A DNA stretch of 25,108 bases from Chromera velia. Lineage: Eukaryota; Sar; Chromeraceae. Location of the stretch: the NCBI GenBank assembly GCA_018398765.1, contig JAHBMJ010000055.1:16559-41666 (forward strand), written 5' to 3'. Below the pieces are notes generated by a model. The model was given only the letters and a program-made list of their open reading frames with translations, made no database searches and was not told where the DNA came from. The position numbers and the translations under genes are program-made. Shown here piece after piece: positions 10,106-20,598 of the stretch; the stretch's first letter is position 1, and each line of letters starts with the position of its first letter.

Positions 10106-11193
10106 TATTTTATTTATAAGAGTAAATTAAATCAACATATTTTGTCTTTGTTTGCTTAATTATTTTTTTTATTAGAAAAATTTGGAATCGATTAGAACTA
10201 GGATTAGAATGATAACGTCATGATTTTTTTTAAAAAAATATTTTTCTGTCTTTCTATGAAGGCTAATTTTTTTCTATACTTTTCTTTTCTTTTTTTTTTC
10301 TTAAAGAAAAGTTTAATTGTGGATTGTATACGTTTATGTATGTCGTTTTCTTGTTAATCGATTCTTTAAGTATTAATTATTAAACTAAGTATAATGAACT
10401 ATATAATTAACTGATATTTAAAAAGAGGTCCCCTATAAGATTCCCCTTTCAAAATTCAAACTTTCTCCTAATTTTAAATCAAAATTAAAAATTGAAGATT
10501 CAAAGTTTCTCCTATAATCTATATTTAATGCTCCTGCGGAGCATGCCGTGGCCCCGTTGAAAAGGGGAAACCGGGGGTCGCGCATTATCGCGTATGAAGG
10601 CCTAAATACGACTAAAAATTAGTCTGAAATTCTTACTTATAGTTATAGTAAATCGATCTGCAAATTGTCTACAATACATATTCTTTACCTGAGTTTATAA
10701 AAGTAATTTACCATATTTTTTCTAACATTTTTAAAAAGGAAAAAATGATGATCTAGAGAATGATTGACTCGTTTTCTAGTTAACATGATCTCTCAATATA
10801 CTAATAACTTGATTAGGTTCGATACGAAAACACAGTAAAGGTATCTGTGAAAAGGCCCCAGACATAAAGGACGGTCCGAAGACCGGGGAGGAGTGAGCCA
10901 ACAGTATTTGACCTAGTCTTTGACAGTGTATTACAGTGTCTGCATATATGTCTGCATCACTTACACAATAGTTACTCTTTCATCATCTTTCACCCTTTGT
11001 TCTAGCCTTTGTCTCTCGATCTTGCTGTCTGTCTGAGACACTGTCAGTTTCTCTACTTCAGTCTGGGTGCATCGGCCTCGATCTCTTTCTCCTATGCAGA
11101 ACCGTACATCCATCTGGCTCTTTCCCTCTCTCGCTCTCTATCTCTCCCTGATCATGAGTCTTCGTCTGTCACCTGTCTGCTAACATGCGCACG

Positions 11194-11200
11194 TACACAC

Positions 11201-11235
<35 letters not shown>

Positions 11236-11253
11236 TACACACACTCACGTACA

Positions 11254-11305
<52 letters not shown>

Positions 11306-11308
11306 AAG
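11194..11308 (-). repeat. (AC)n then (AG)n compound microsatellite
   Basis: AC units with a few AT and TC interruptions run to about 11270 and then switch directly to AG units. Read on the minus strand this is CT followed by GT, the same order as the tract at 9850. Confidence 0.95.
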
Positions 11309-11412
11309 TTCACACTCTCACCGCTACATCGCACGTACACATAAGCATGCACATTACTCAGACTGACATTGCCAAGCTCGCACAGGTATAGATCGCATAC
11401 GCACGGACGGAG

Positions 11413-11430
11413 ACACACACACACACATAC

Positions 11431-11475
<45 letters not shown>
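11413..11475 (-). repeat. (AC)n then (AG)n compound microsatellite
   Basis: A shorter tract of the same type and orientation as 11194-11308: AC units, two ATAC units, then about 20 AG units. Confidence 0.95.
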
Positions 11476-11480
<5 letters not shown>

Positions 11481-11634
11481 CGGAAGATCAGATAGGGACG
11501 TGCTAAGGAATGTTCCCTTTCCTTCAAAGTTTCTAAGGCTTTTATTTCATTCACAGACTGATACGCAGAACATTCAAAATTGTGCAGTGCAAAAAGAGTC
11601 TCAGCACTCCTGCACTCAATCAACGTGTACCCAG

Positions 11635-12657
11635 TCACTCAAAGGAGACGAATTTCAATATACACATAGCCTAAAAGACACAGAAAAATGTGGAACGGAG
11701 AAAGCCGGACAGAGCACACGAAGATAAAACCACATCACAGACTGGCATCCACGCACATAAATACCGGAAAAATTTGTCTACAGGGGCACCGTGCATCGAA
11801 ACGAGTATCGTGGACAGCAACGGGCTAGGCAACGGGGGGATACTTTAAGACAGACATGTAGACGGACACGGAAACCCAACACACCCATTTACTCAAAGAC
11901 ACAAGGATTCACAGCCCAAAGTCAGTACAGACAGGAAATCACATATATTGCATGGCAGGCTCAAACAGGGTGAATAGAGCTAGAGGAAAGCCATAGGCGC
12001 CCGGGTTCAGCAGCTCGCTCGCGGCAGAGAGTCGCATGCGCTTGCTAGCAGATTGTCTCTGACTGTCTCCCTTTCATTTATGGAGTCAAATAAACAGGAG
12101 GAATACGAAGACAGGAACAGATTGACCACTCACCTTTCCTTGGAGCAGGACAGGTGGAGACCTGACCAAAGGGCAGATCTGCTTAGTCCGGAAACAATAT
12201 GAAACTCACAACAGACAGATTGAGACGCGCGGAGACGGCGTTTGAAGAGTAGTGTTTTCACCCAGCTCTCACTCACTGTCACGCCCACGTCCGTCATTAA
12301 GTTGAAGATTTCCCTCATCTGCTCACCCACATTACAAAGTCTGACAAAGCTGTCGAACAGCGCATCTGATAGCGCATCTGAATTCAGACCTCAGAGGCGG
12401 TCGAATTCAATCATTTCAATCAATGACATGCATGCGCAAAATTTTTACTGCGCGGTCCCGTAAGGCGTTTGCGACCCGAAATGTGAGGAAGTACGTAAGT
12501 GGCGCGCGTGCGAAATTCGGTGTAGGGGGCGGGGCTCACCTTTACTTTTTTCCTTTCGGTTTGGGCTACAGATACCGTGGCTCGGGGGCCACGGCATATC
12601 CTCCTCATTGCGCCGCGTCGGCGCCGCGTCTTTTGCGGACCCGGCCAAGAAAGTCAT
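11635..12657 (-). CDS. Candidate small multi-exon gene, unknown function
   Basis: Model: complement(join(11635..11670, 12134..12178, 12277..12365, 12540..12657)). I do not recognise the product (about 95 aa). ATG 12657 opens a 39-codon exon ending KEKSK with donor GTGAGC. The next exon (acceptor CTATCAG) restores phase 1 and reads DALFDSFVRLC, then REIFNLMTDVGVT, with donor GTGAGT. The third exon (ICPLVRSPPVLLQGK) is phase 0 and again has donor GTGAGT. The last exon has a strong pyrimidine-rich acceptor but codes only 11 residues and is the weakest part. Support comes from three good donors in a row with matching phases. The gene would be divergent from the transporter, with 337 bp between start codons. 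It could instead be a longer gene with other 3' exons, or chance. Confidence 0.38.
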
Positions 12658-12994
12658 GACCGATACGCATGAGTGTACGTCATTCAAATGAGACCTTGAT
12701 GCTTGACAGAAGCCGACATCGAAGCTCTTCGGTCTTCCAGTCGTCACACAGTGACAAGAAGTCTCCGCAATTCTTTGTGACCACGCAAGTGTTCCAACGA
12801 AATCTGTGCCCGTCTGACGGCTGCATGGATTCTTTATTCCAACAAGAGGTACCAGACTGAGTGATCTAGCTAGTGCGCGAAGCAAACAGACGAGCAGAGG
12901 AGTGCCGAAGAGAGGCGCTCTCCTCTCACCCACAGTCTGCCCCTTGCTTTCATTGCGTAGGTAACCGAGCCAACTGACTTCTGCAGCAAGACCG
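12658..12994. promoter_or_regulatory. Probable promoter region of the transporter, possibly bidirectional
   Basis: This 337-bp stretch separates the transporter start from the candidate minus-strand start. A minus-strand frame stays open through it and well into the transporter exon, but it shows no domain and is treated as a shadow. I see no recognisable promoter motif. Confidence 0.35.
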
Positions 12995-15131
12995 ATGGCG
13001 GCCATAGACCCCGAGCCGGGCACAAGAGACCTGAGGGTCCGTCTGATTGCAGACGGAGGGGATGGGGGGGACTCGCCCTCCCGTTCCTCTGCAAGAGGAG
13101 GCACGAGTGACTCGGAGAGGACGCGTGTATCGATTGCAAAGGAGAGTTTCATCCATGAGGAGGCAGAGGAGGATGTCCCCGTGCTTCCAGAAGACAAGGC
13201 CAAAGGGTCCACTGTTCCGGCAGCCATCAGCGTGCTTGCAAAGACCATTCTTGGCGTCGGATTACTGTCTTTGTCAAGTGCGTTGAAGGCAGTAGGCATC
13301 GTTTATGCACTTTTACTACTCTTTCTTGCAAGTTGTTTGAGTTCCTTCTCCCTCCACCTGCTTGGTGAGACGGCCCTAAAGGAGGGCGGCAACCAGGTGA
13401 CCTTCTATGGAGTGGCTTCCAATCTGTTCCCCCCCCTTCGGTATGTTCTTGACTTGGTCATTGCCTTCAAATGCATCGGCGTGGCAATCAGCTACCTGAT
13501 GGTGATCGCCTCCTCAGTCACAGACCTTCTCATCCTCGCCTTTCCGGCCCTAGGGTACCCAGACTTAGACGAAGCAGCACGCAACAGAAAGATCAGAGCA
13601 CTACGAGCATGGGCTCTGATCACCTGCGTGGTTTTCCTGGTTGCTCCCACTTCCCTTCCCAAGCGCATTCGATCTCTTCGGTATACTAACTACCTTGCTT
13701 TATTTGGGATGCTGTACTTTACTGCGTTTGTGATCATCTACTACTTTTCCGTTCTCGCCTCCGGAGGGGAGACTAGAGGGTCCGAGGTGGTCTTCTTTCG
13801 GAACGATCCGTTCGAAATGCTCCGGGTGCTTCCGATCTTCATTTTCTCCTTCACATGCCATCAAAACATGTTCACCATCTGCAACGAACTACGGGTCCGT
13901 CAGGCTGGCTGGCTGCATGTCCTTTTTCGTCTCTGCGTATCTGCCTGCTCACCTTTCTGTCTGTTGATGTAAAGAAGAACAAAAGGTACAAAGAAGAAAA
14001 TTTAGCCTGCCGCCAGCCTTTCTGAGGGGATGCTAATGTAACGTTTGCTTCACCTTGTTGGGTTCCTTCGTCTGGATCTTCATTTCTCTATGCCTCTCCT
14101 TTCTCTCTTGTCCGTGTGTCTGCCTTCATGCGACACAGCGTACCTGTCTTGTCTGCGGCTTTCTCTACTCATTCATTCGCATACCGCGGCTGAGTGAAGT
14201 GGAGACGACAGGAGGGGTGATGACGGATGTCCCGTTCCTTCTACCTCTCTTCCTTCATCTGTCCTGTTTTGTTTCCGTGCTCCCTCCAAAGGCGACTGAC
14301 CTCTTTCCCTACAGAATTACTCGACGGATCATCTATCTCTCTATCTGAGTTCTCTTCTCTTCTCCTCTGCTCTCCTGTATGGACAACGTGCCAACAGATT
14401 AATTGCGTCAAAGTTCCTTCTTGCCGCGTACAAATGCTAATCGGTTCTGCTTCCTCCTTGCTGGTCTATCTGCCCGCAGAATCGGTCAATCGGGAAGGTG
14501 AACACCGTCATTGTTGGTTCTGTGGCCGCCTCGTTGTGCGTGTACATCGGACCTGCCGTGTGCGGGTACCTCCAATTCGGCAACGCGACCACCGACAACC
14601 TGCTGCGGAATTATGACAGCAGCGCCACAGAAGGCAACGGAGTGGCGAAGGTCGCAGTGCTCACTTGTCAGTTCTTCGCAAAAGGAGAGATGATCTTCGT
14701 TTGCTGGCTGAATAAATGGGGAACGAACAGAAAGATTGCAGATTTGTCAGTCTCCCAATCACTACGGAGCTGTTCATTTTCCATTCCTCCTGCGTCATGT
14801 GCTGAGGGGAGCTTCACGCCACCCAAGGGTTCTGACAAAGTCATGGGTTGTGACGCCACCCAAGGCTGCGTCATGTGGTTGTGACAAAGTTGATACAGAG
14901 ACAAGTCAATCAAGTAGAGATCTGTGTGTGCGGGATGGGGGGTGGGGGAGCGGGGGCATGCACGCACGCGCGGTTGTCTATGTGTCAATTTGTGCGTTCC
15001 CCTTTTTTTCATTCGCTGTTTCTCTGCGTGAGTGCAGGCAAAGTTCTCATGGCAGTCGCCTTCATCTTCACTTACCCTCTTCAGTGCCATCCGGCAAGAA
15101 CATCTCTCCGTGTGGTCATCTGGAGGTCAGA

Positions 15132-15185
<54 letters not shown>

Positions 15186-15325
15186 GTCTGTCCGTCCGCC
15201 GTTTTGCTTGTTTCGGTTTTCCCTCCCTGCAATGTGGGGGGGTTGTGAGGGGACTTGGAAGTGTTCCTGTGTCTTCTGCTCTCCCTCTCTCTCTCTCTCT
15301 TTGTGTGTGTATATCGATGTGTATT

Positions 15326-15359
<34 letters not shown>

Positions 15360-15892
15360 CCGAAAATTGGACCAACAGTGGGGGGAAAGAACTGGGGTGG
15401 GCTGAATGCCTGCCTGCGAACACGAAGAGGCTGAGTAAGTGTCTCAAGAAAATTTACCGGTGAAAATTGGGAGAGAGCACATAAATCAATACGCCTCCTC
15501 TCACAACGAAGCCCTTCTGCTTTTCCCCTCCGTTTGGGCATTTTTTGTGTTTTGTCTTCTCCGTTCTCCCAACTCTTCTGACTGTCTCTCTGTCTGTCTG
15601 CCTGCTTGAAGAAACATATAGTCTGTCTGGCTTTCTGTGTGTCTGCAGAGACGCCGAACTCTCGAGGCAACAAGAGCGGTGGATTCTCAGGTGAGTCGGA
15701 TTCTGAGGAGGGGGAGGCTGGAAGAAGACGTGGAGAAGAGAGTGTCGGGCATACGGGCAGATTGGGGTTGTAGAAAAGAAGGTCAAGGCGGGAGGAGAGA
15801 TCAAAGGGGGGAAAAGGGAGGACAGCAAGGAGCAAAGGAAAGGAACGAAGGGAGACGGCGAAGAAGAAAGATGATATCGTGATAGCCTGGGT

Positions 15893-15940
<48 letters not shown>

Positions 15941-15947
15941 ATAAGAT

Positions 15948-15986
<39 letters not shown>

Positions 15987-16237
15987 TTGCTCGGTCTTTA
16001 CTCTCTTGCCTCATCCGGCTAGAAGAATGTAGTCAAAGAAAGGAGGGGCTTCATTCGATTTTGTTTTAAGATCGATCTTGCCTCCGTTGTGCGTTTTGGC
16101 TCTTGTCCGGTTTCGATTGTGTTGGACAGAAAGTGAGCAGAAAGTGTTTCAGTGGTTTGCTTGATGAAGCAAAGGACTGTATGGGTCAAGGAAGAACTTT
16201 GTGCCTGAAATTCGTCCTTCCTTCCTGTTGGTTGATC

Positions 16238-16285
<48 letters not shown>

Positions 16286-16758
16286 TGTGTCTGTCTGTCT
16301 GTCTGCAGGGGTTTGACTGTGGCGATTCTCGTGGTGACAACCGCTATCGCATGTTTGGTGGAAAATATGCAATTCATTTTGGCAGTGGTGAGTCGTCAAG
16401 AGAAAGAAATCAAACACGAGAGAGACTTGACTTTGTTTGGGGCACGTGGGGGATGTATGGCAAGGTTTGGCAGGCAGCTAGCTAGCTTCGTGAGGTTGTG
16501 GTGGTGAAATCTTGCCGTGTCATGCGAAGGTTTTTGTCATTGCAATCGGATTCAGATGGATCCTGTGAGTCAGTGTTCTCATCGCACACTCACTCATTCT
16601 CGTGCTTGATTAATTGATTCATTCATTCATTGATACGGGCTTGTCCTCCTTTCTTGGCGCCTCCCTCTCTCTCCTTTTGTCTCTTTGTCTTGGTTCAGGG
16701 GTGCATGAGAATGGAGTTTATGTGCGGATGCATGTACTGAATATGTATGTGCGTGCGG

Positions 16759-16798
<40 letters not shown>

Positions 16799-17786
16799 AT
16801 GCAACGCCGCGATGCAGGTTGGTGCCGTGGGGTCGAACTCCATTTGCTACATTATGCCGGCAATGATCTACATCAAAATGTTTGAGTCTGACGGGTGGAC
16901 GGTGAAAAGGTGAGTGAGGGAGTGATTGTGTTGATGGTTGGTGATAAGATGTGCTCATGAGGAGCTAGTCACTTCTTGCATCTCTTTTTCTCTTTCTCTG
17001 TCCCTCTGCATGATCCTTTCTTTGTACCTTCAATGACTTGTCGGATTAGTGGGCAGGAAGGAGAAAAACGGAATTGAGAAAAGAGGTGAGGCGATCCGCT
17101 TTTTGTTGTGTGTCGTGTCTCCCCAGGTTTCGCTCTGTCTGTCTCTCTGTCTGCGCATTCACGGGGATCGGTGTGCGATGCAGCTACGCATTCATTCCTG
17201 TCCTTTTGTGGAATCTGTTTCCTTCCGCAACGAGTGATTCGATCAGCAGAATCCTTTTCCTTCCGCAACGAGTGATTCGATCAGCAGAAAAGGATCACAG
17301 GGGAGGGGAGAGAAAGTTTTGTTTCACCTAGGCGACTGCGAGGAATGAGTGGGGATGCGTCGAGAATCCCCAACAAGGAATGAATGAGAAAGACAGGAAG
17401 GAGCCAGGAGCCTCCTTTTGTTTTCGAAAATAATTCCATCGGAAGAAAGACGAAGGGTTCCCGCATTCATTTGTTTTCATACAGAATTCTTTTTATGTAT
17501 GTGTGTATGTATCTTTATGTATGAAAAAGAATTCTGCATGAAAATAATTCCATCGGAAGAAAGACGAAGGGTTCCCGAGCCACATGCTCGTACTGATTCT
17601 CCGTTTTCACCTCACCTTCCTACACTCCCTTCACTTTCCAGGCTTCATATTTCTTCCTCTCTTCTCTCTGTGTGCAGAATTCTATCGGTGGTCCTTTTGG
17701 CGATTGGTGTCGTCATCATGCCCCTCTGTCTGTACGCAGAAATATCCGAAGTATTCAAAAAGAACAACCTCGAAAATCACGAGTAA
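12995..17786 (+). CDS. Amino acid transporter, AAAP/SLC38 type, seven exons, complete
   Basis: CDS join(12995..13894, 14480..14666, 15038..15125, 15649..15690, 16309..16387, 16818..16909, 17678..17786), 498 aa. All six introns are GT-AG and every junction keeps phase. The family (Aa_trans, amino acid/auxin permeases) moves neutral amino acids across membranes with protons or Na+. Seen: an acidic, Ser-rich cytosolic N-terminus (1-70), then about 11 hydrophobic segments. Family-like stretches are AKTILGVGLLSLSSAL in TM1, FSFTCHQNMFTICNELR in TM6, FTYPLQCHPAR in TM8, and AVVGAVGSNSICYIMPAMIY. The length is normal for SLC38. Exon 4 is only 42 nt. Introns are 223 to 768 nt and rich in CT/GT repeats. 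Donors include GTCAGT and GTCAGA as well as GTGAGT. Substrate and membrane cannot be read from the sequence. Confidence 0.94.
15130..15183 (+). repeat. (CT)n(GT)n microsatellite in transporter intron 3
   Basis: It starts five bases after the exon 3 boundary (donor GTCAGA) with about 12 CT units, then about 15 GT units, then GTCC units. Confidence 0.95.
15286..15359 (+). repeat. (CT)n(GT)n microsatellite in transporter intron 3
   Basis: A second compound tract in the same intron: CT units, then GT units broken by a short ATATCGATG stretch, ending in about 11 GT units. Confidence 0.9.
15895..15982. repeat. (CT)n-(GT)n-(GA)n hairpin-forming microsatellite, transporter intron 4
   Basis: A 30-nt CT run (15895-15924) and a 32-nt GA run (15951-15982) are complementary inverted arms. 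A GT tract and the sequence ATAAGATAGC form the loop. Confidence 0.93.
16241..16306 (+). repeat. (CT)n(GT)n(CTGT)n tract abutting the exon 5 acceptor
   Basis: The microsatellite runs directly into the acceptor GTCTGCAG of exon 5 of the transporter, so it forms the polypyrimidine-like tract of that splice site. Confidence 0.93.
16764..16797 (+). repeat. (GT)n microsatellite in transporter intron 5
   Basis: About 17 GT units, ending about 20 bases before the exon 6 acceptor GATGCAG. Confidence 0.93.
17211..17286. repeat. 38-bp tandem duplication in transporter intron 6
   Basis: Two adjacent 38-bp units (17211-17248 and 17249-17286), each starting GAATC and ending GATCAGCA. They differ only at two bases near the start. 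Confidence 0.92.
17426..17577. repeat. 38-bp direct repeats flanking an inverted repeat, transporter intron 6
   Basis: Identical 38-bp copies lie at 17426-17463 and 17540-17577, starting GAAAATAATTCC. Between them, CAGAATTCTTTTT (17482-17494) and its exact inverse AAAAAGAATTCTG (17524-17536) form a foldback. Confidence 0.92.
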
Positions 17787-18820
17787 AAGGAGACGTACAG
17801 GCAAAGAAAGGCCGGTGCAGAGAAATGAAATGAAGAAGAAAGGGAGAGAACAACGCGCCGCATTGTCCGACCGTCTTTTCATAACTGACTCACGCGGTTT
17901 CTTCTTGCCTTTTTTTTTTTTGTGCTTCCTTTCTTTCCTTCTTTTTTCTTGCCTCTCTTCAATGCAGAACTCTTCCTCTCTGCCCGCGTGCGTCTGTCTC
18001 TGCACAAACCCAGGGAAGAACAAGTGAAGATTAGTTGGAACAGAACGGAAGAAAATCAAAGCCATCAGGCACGGAGGGCGTGAAAAGCCTAGCAATAGAA
18101 AAGAAAAGAAGATAAAGTGCTAGACTGACAGGCAAAAGGGGCGAAAGAGACTGATGAAGCGATGCATCCAACGGGATGACAGAAAAGGAATTCAAATTCA
18201 TGAAGGAAAGGGGAGTACAGAGCAATAGACAGCGCCCAACAAAAACGTACAGCTGTAAGGATGCCATGCAGAGGTGAAGCGCGACTTCGTCTACGAACAA
18301 TGATGAAAAATAGCAATGAAAAGACTCGAACGGAATGAAATACAGGTCGTTTGTAGAATTCAGTCGAATTCAGCTCACAAATTTGGGACTGCTCAGGGCT
18401 CATGCAGAAGTCGAGAACAAAAAGCAAGCCGCATGTATACTACTTTATGATGCGATTGGATGGACAGATGGGCATTGACTTTGACGCCGTTATTGAGTGA
18501 ATTGTTCATGGACGCAAAAAGCGGCAATACCGCAATAAATTATAAAATACATAAAATTCTTGGTCTATATACTACTTTCTATCAGACTCTAGGTCAGACG
18601 GACCTGAAACTATATAGTCTAAGGTCTGGATTAAATGAATAACCCCAAGAGCTTAACCTGGAATTTTACCTTGAATAACAAATATCAAATATTTGAGCTT
18701 GAAGCTCAAATCAAATCTAGAATCAAATCAAATCAAATATAATTGATTGATTGATTCAAATCAAACATGATCACTAATAGCGCTATCTTCAGTGGGCTGT
18801 TTTCTTATTTGATTTTGTTT
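17787..18820. other. 3' flank of the transporter and AT-rich DNA, no gene seen
   Basis: 17787-18430 is purine-rich on the plus strand, presumably including the transporter 3' UTR. It contains a strong acceptor-like site, pyrimidines then AATGCAG at about 17968, which could belong to a 3' UTR intron. 18440-18820 is AT-rich with TCAAA repeats and a small palindrome (TTTGAGCT-TGA-AGCTCAAA, near 18692). No coding frame is supported. Confidence 0.55.
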
Positions 18821-18902
18821 CGCATGCGGGCGGCGGCCCCGGCATCAATAACCCCCCCCCCCGCCCATGGTGGCGCCGGACTGGGGACTTAATTCTGATA
18901 TT
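18821..18902 (+). repeat. Left terminal inverted repeat of the transposon
   Basis: 25 bp match the right end perfectly, followed by about 57 bp of gapped similarity that includes a run of 11 C and GGCGCC. The left copy has an extra insert of about 13 bp after the C run. Confidence 0.9.
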
Positions 18903-19031
18903 AACAGTCTCTCAGCACAACCAGTCTGAGTCTCTTCAAGTAGCTTCAGTGAAGTGCCTTGACCCTCACGGTACTTTTTTTTTCGAAAAAATGAGCAGGG
19001 GCGGTTCTGGAAGTCCCTTTTTCCTCTTGTC

Positions 19032-20582
19032 ATGTCTGAAGATGCTTTTCAGAGGGCAAAGGAGTTTGGGAATGCCATCCAGCTCCTCAATGCTGATTCC
19101 CTTCTAGTTGCTAGATTGAAGGGGACATCAGTCCGGTTGGCTCCAAGCACTGAGCGCGATCTAGAGGGCGCGGTGCGGAGAGGATTAATCACCTGTGCGG
19201 CCAGAGTCCATTCGTTTGTTGTTCGACATGTTGTTCTGTCTCTGTTCCGAAGGACAAGCATTGGGCCGCGGGAGAAGCCTAGACGGGTTCCCATCCTCTC
19301 CGCCCTCAGGACAGTGGCCACGGAAAGTATATGGCAGCGCCTACAGCCCAGACGGATGTATGAAGAGAATCGGCGGTGGGCCTTCAAGTGTATGACCCAG
19401 GGGCAGAAGGGCGTCCTCATGCTGTCTCTTAAGTACTATTTATTGCAACTGACTGGAAAGTTTGAGGCGACATTTTTGACCAGAGAGGCCCTTTGGAGAT
19501 GCATCGGGGGGGAGGGGGGGACTGAGAGGTCGAGAGAGTTGCGTCCTCTTTGGAGAAGTCGGACAGAGGCCCACTTTCTCCAGGTAGTGGCGCCTGAGGG
19601 GGTCCCGACTGATAACTTCCGAAAGATGGTCAGTCTGTCCGCTGGCCTTCTAACGCCTTCTGGGGCTGGCATCCCCTTACCACTGCTTGCATATAAAGAC
19701 TCATTTGACTTCTGTTTCTCTTTCTGTGTCTTCTGTGCAGATGGATGCCCCCCTCATCTTCGTTATCCGTGGGGAGGCCCTGACTTTTTTGTTTGGAAAG
19801 GCAAGGCGGGAGCTGGGACTGGGGGTCCACCTTAAGGACATCTTTGGGGCCTCGTTCCCCGCGGGGCCTGTGCAGAGAACAATCGACGCCGTGCTTTACA
19901 TCGTGATGGGGAGCCTTGCAAGCTAAGGGCGGGTTGACGTCGGGCTGTCGTACACCATCCAGAATGTCCTCCAACCTTCCGTCCCGGCTCCTTCTTCTGC
20001 TCCCATCCCGGCTCCTTCTGATGACCAAGAGATGCCTCAGGTTGGTCAGCTAGTTAGGTTTTGGGGCTGGCATCACCTTACCACTGCTTGCATTGATGCA
20101 GTCAGCCAGTCGGCTAGTCAGTTAGTCAATAATTGAGAGATCATGCATGCATGTGTTTCTCAGTTGAGTTGAGTTAGTCAGTTTCTGGGCTAGTCAGGTT
20201 GCATATGTCAGCTCATGGTTCATACATGAATGCAATGTTTGCTCATACATAAATGCAGACAGAGGCGCAGGGACAGACTGACGAGCACAGAGACGAGCAC
20301 ACAGGCGCCACTGACCCTCTGCATGAAGGTACGCGCCATCACCTTTTTGATATCAAGTATCGAAAAGGCACAACGCCCGGTCACGCTTTCTCCATCACAT
20401 GCAGTACACTGACAGTCACACTGACAGTCACACTCATACGTACTCGATCACGTACACATGCAGGCGCCATGCATTCAAATTCATACTCACACTTGCACTT
20501 ACATGAACGTGCAGACACGTCAGGAGTGGACGTGGACGATGAGGAAATCGACGCCGAGGAAGGGCTTGGATCTTACCCCTGA
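19032..20582 (+). pseudogene. Transposon plus-strand gene, unknown protein, one in-frame TAA
   Basis: Model: join(19032..19628, 19741..20040, 20259..20328, 20515..20582). All introns are GT-AG (GTCAGT, GTTGGT, GTACGC donors), and phases 0, 0 and 1 match. It gives 344 codons before TGA 20580, interrupted by one TAA at 19924-19926 (codon 261). After the TAA the same frame continues sensibly: GRVDVGLSYTIQNVLQPS, a Pro/Ala/Ser linker, DDQEMPQ, then TEAQGQTDEHRD and an acidic tail GVDVDDEEIDAEEG. I do not recognise a domain. The first 200 residues are basic and mixed (HSFVVRHVVLSLFRR; MLSLKYYLLQLTGKF). If the TAA is a true end, the protein is 260 aa. The gene faces the Cys-rich gene and is probably the accessory protein of the element. 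Confidence 0.6.
20041..20258 (+). other. Intron 2 of the transposon plus-strand gene, with a duplicated intron segment
   Basis: GTTGGT donor and AATGCAG acceptor. A 32-bp segment (20062-20093, starting TGGGGCTGGCATC) repeats 19661-19692 in intron 1 with one mismatch. CAGT/TAGTCAG simple repeats follow (20098-20130). Confidence 0.55.
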
Positions 20583-20598
20583 GTCAGTCATGCATGCA

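Larger units (their letters stand above)
9745..11634. other. Intergenic: microsatellites around an AT-rich block
   Basis: No gene is supported. 9850-10105 and 11194-11475 are compound microsatellites. Between them, 10090-10850 is strongly AT-rich with a short GC-rich island at 10528-10590. That island holds a hairpin with arms ATGCTCC/GGAGCAT (10528-10544). A second hairpin, CGGTC-CGAA-GACCG, lies at 10872-10885. The open frames over the microsatellites are Thr-His, Arg-Glu or Ser-Leu repeats and are not genes. Confidence 0.6.

Noticed and set aside
12445-13299. Long (284-codon) minus-strand open frame overlapping transporter exon 1
   Set aside because: Most of it is antisense to a clearly conserved transporter exon and shows no domain. 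Only its 3' part may overlap a separate small spliced gene.
15116-15835. 239-codon minus-strand open frame over transporter introns
   Set aside because: Composed of microsatellite translations (Thr-His, Arg-Glu repeats) and crosses transporter exons 3 and 4 antisense.
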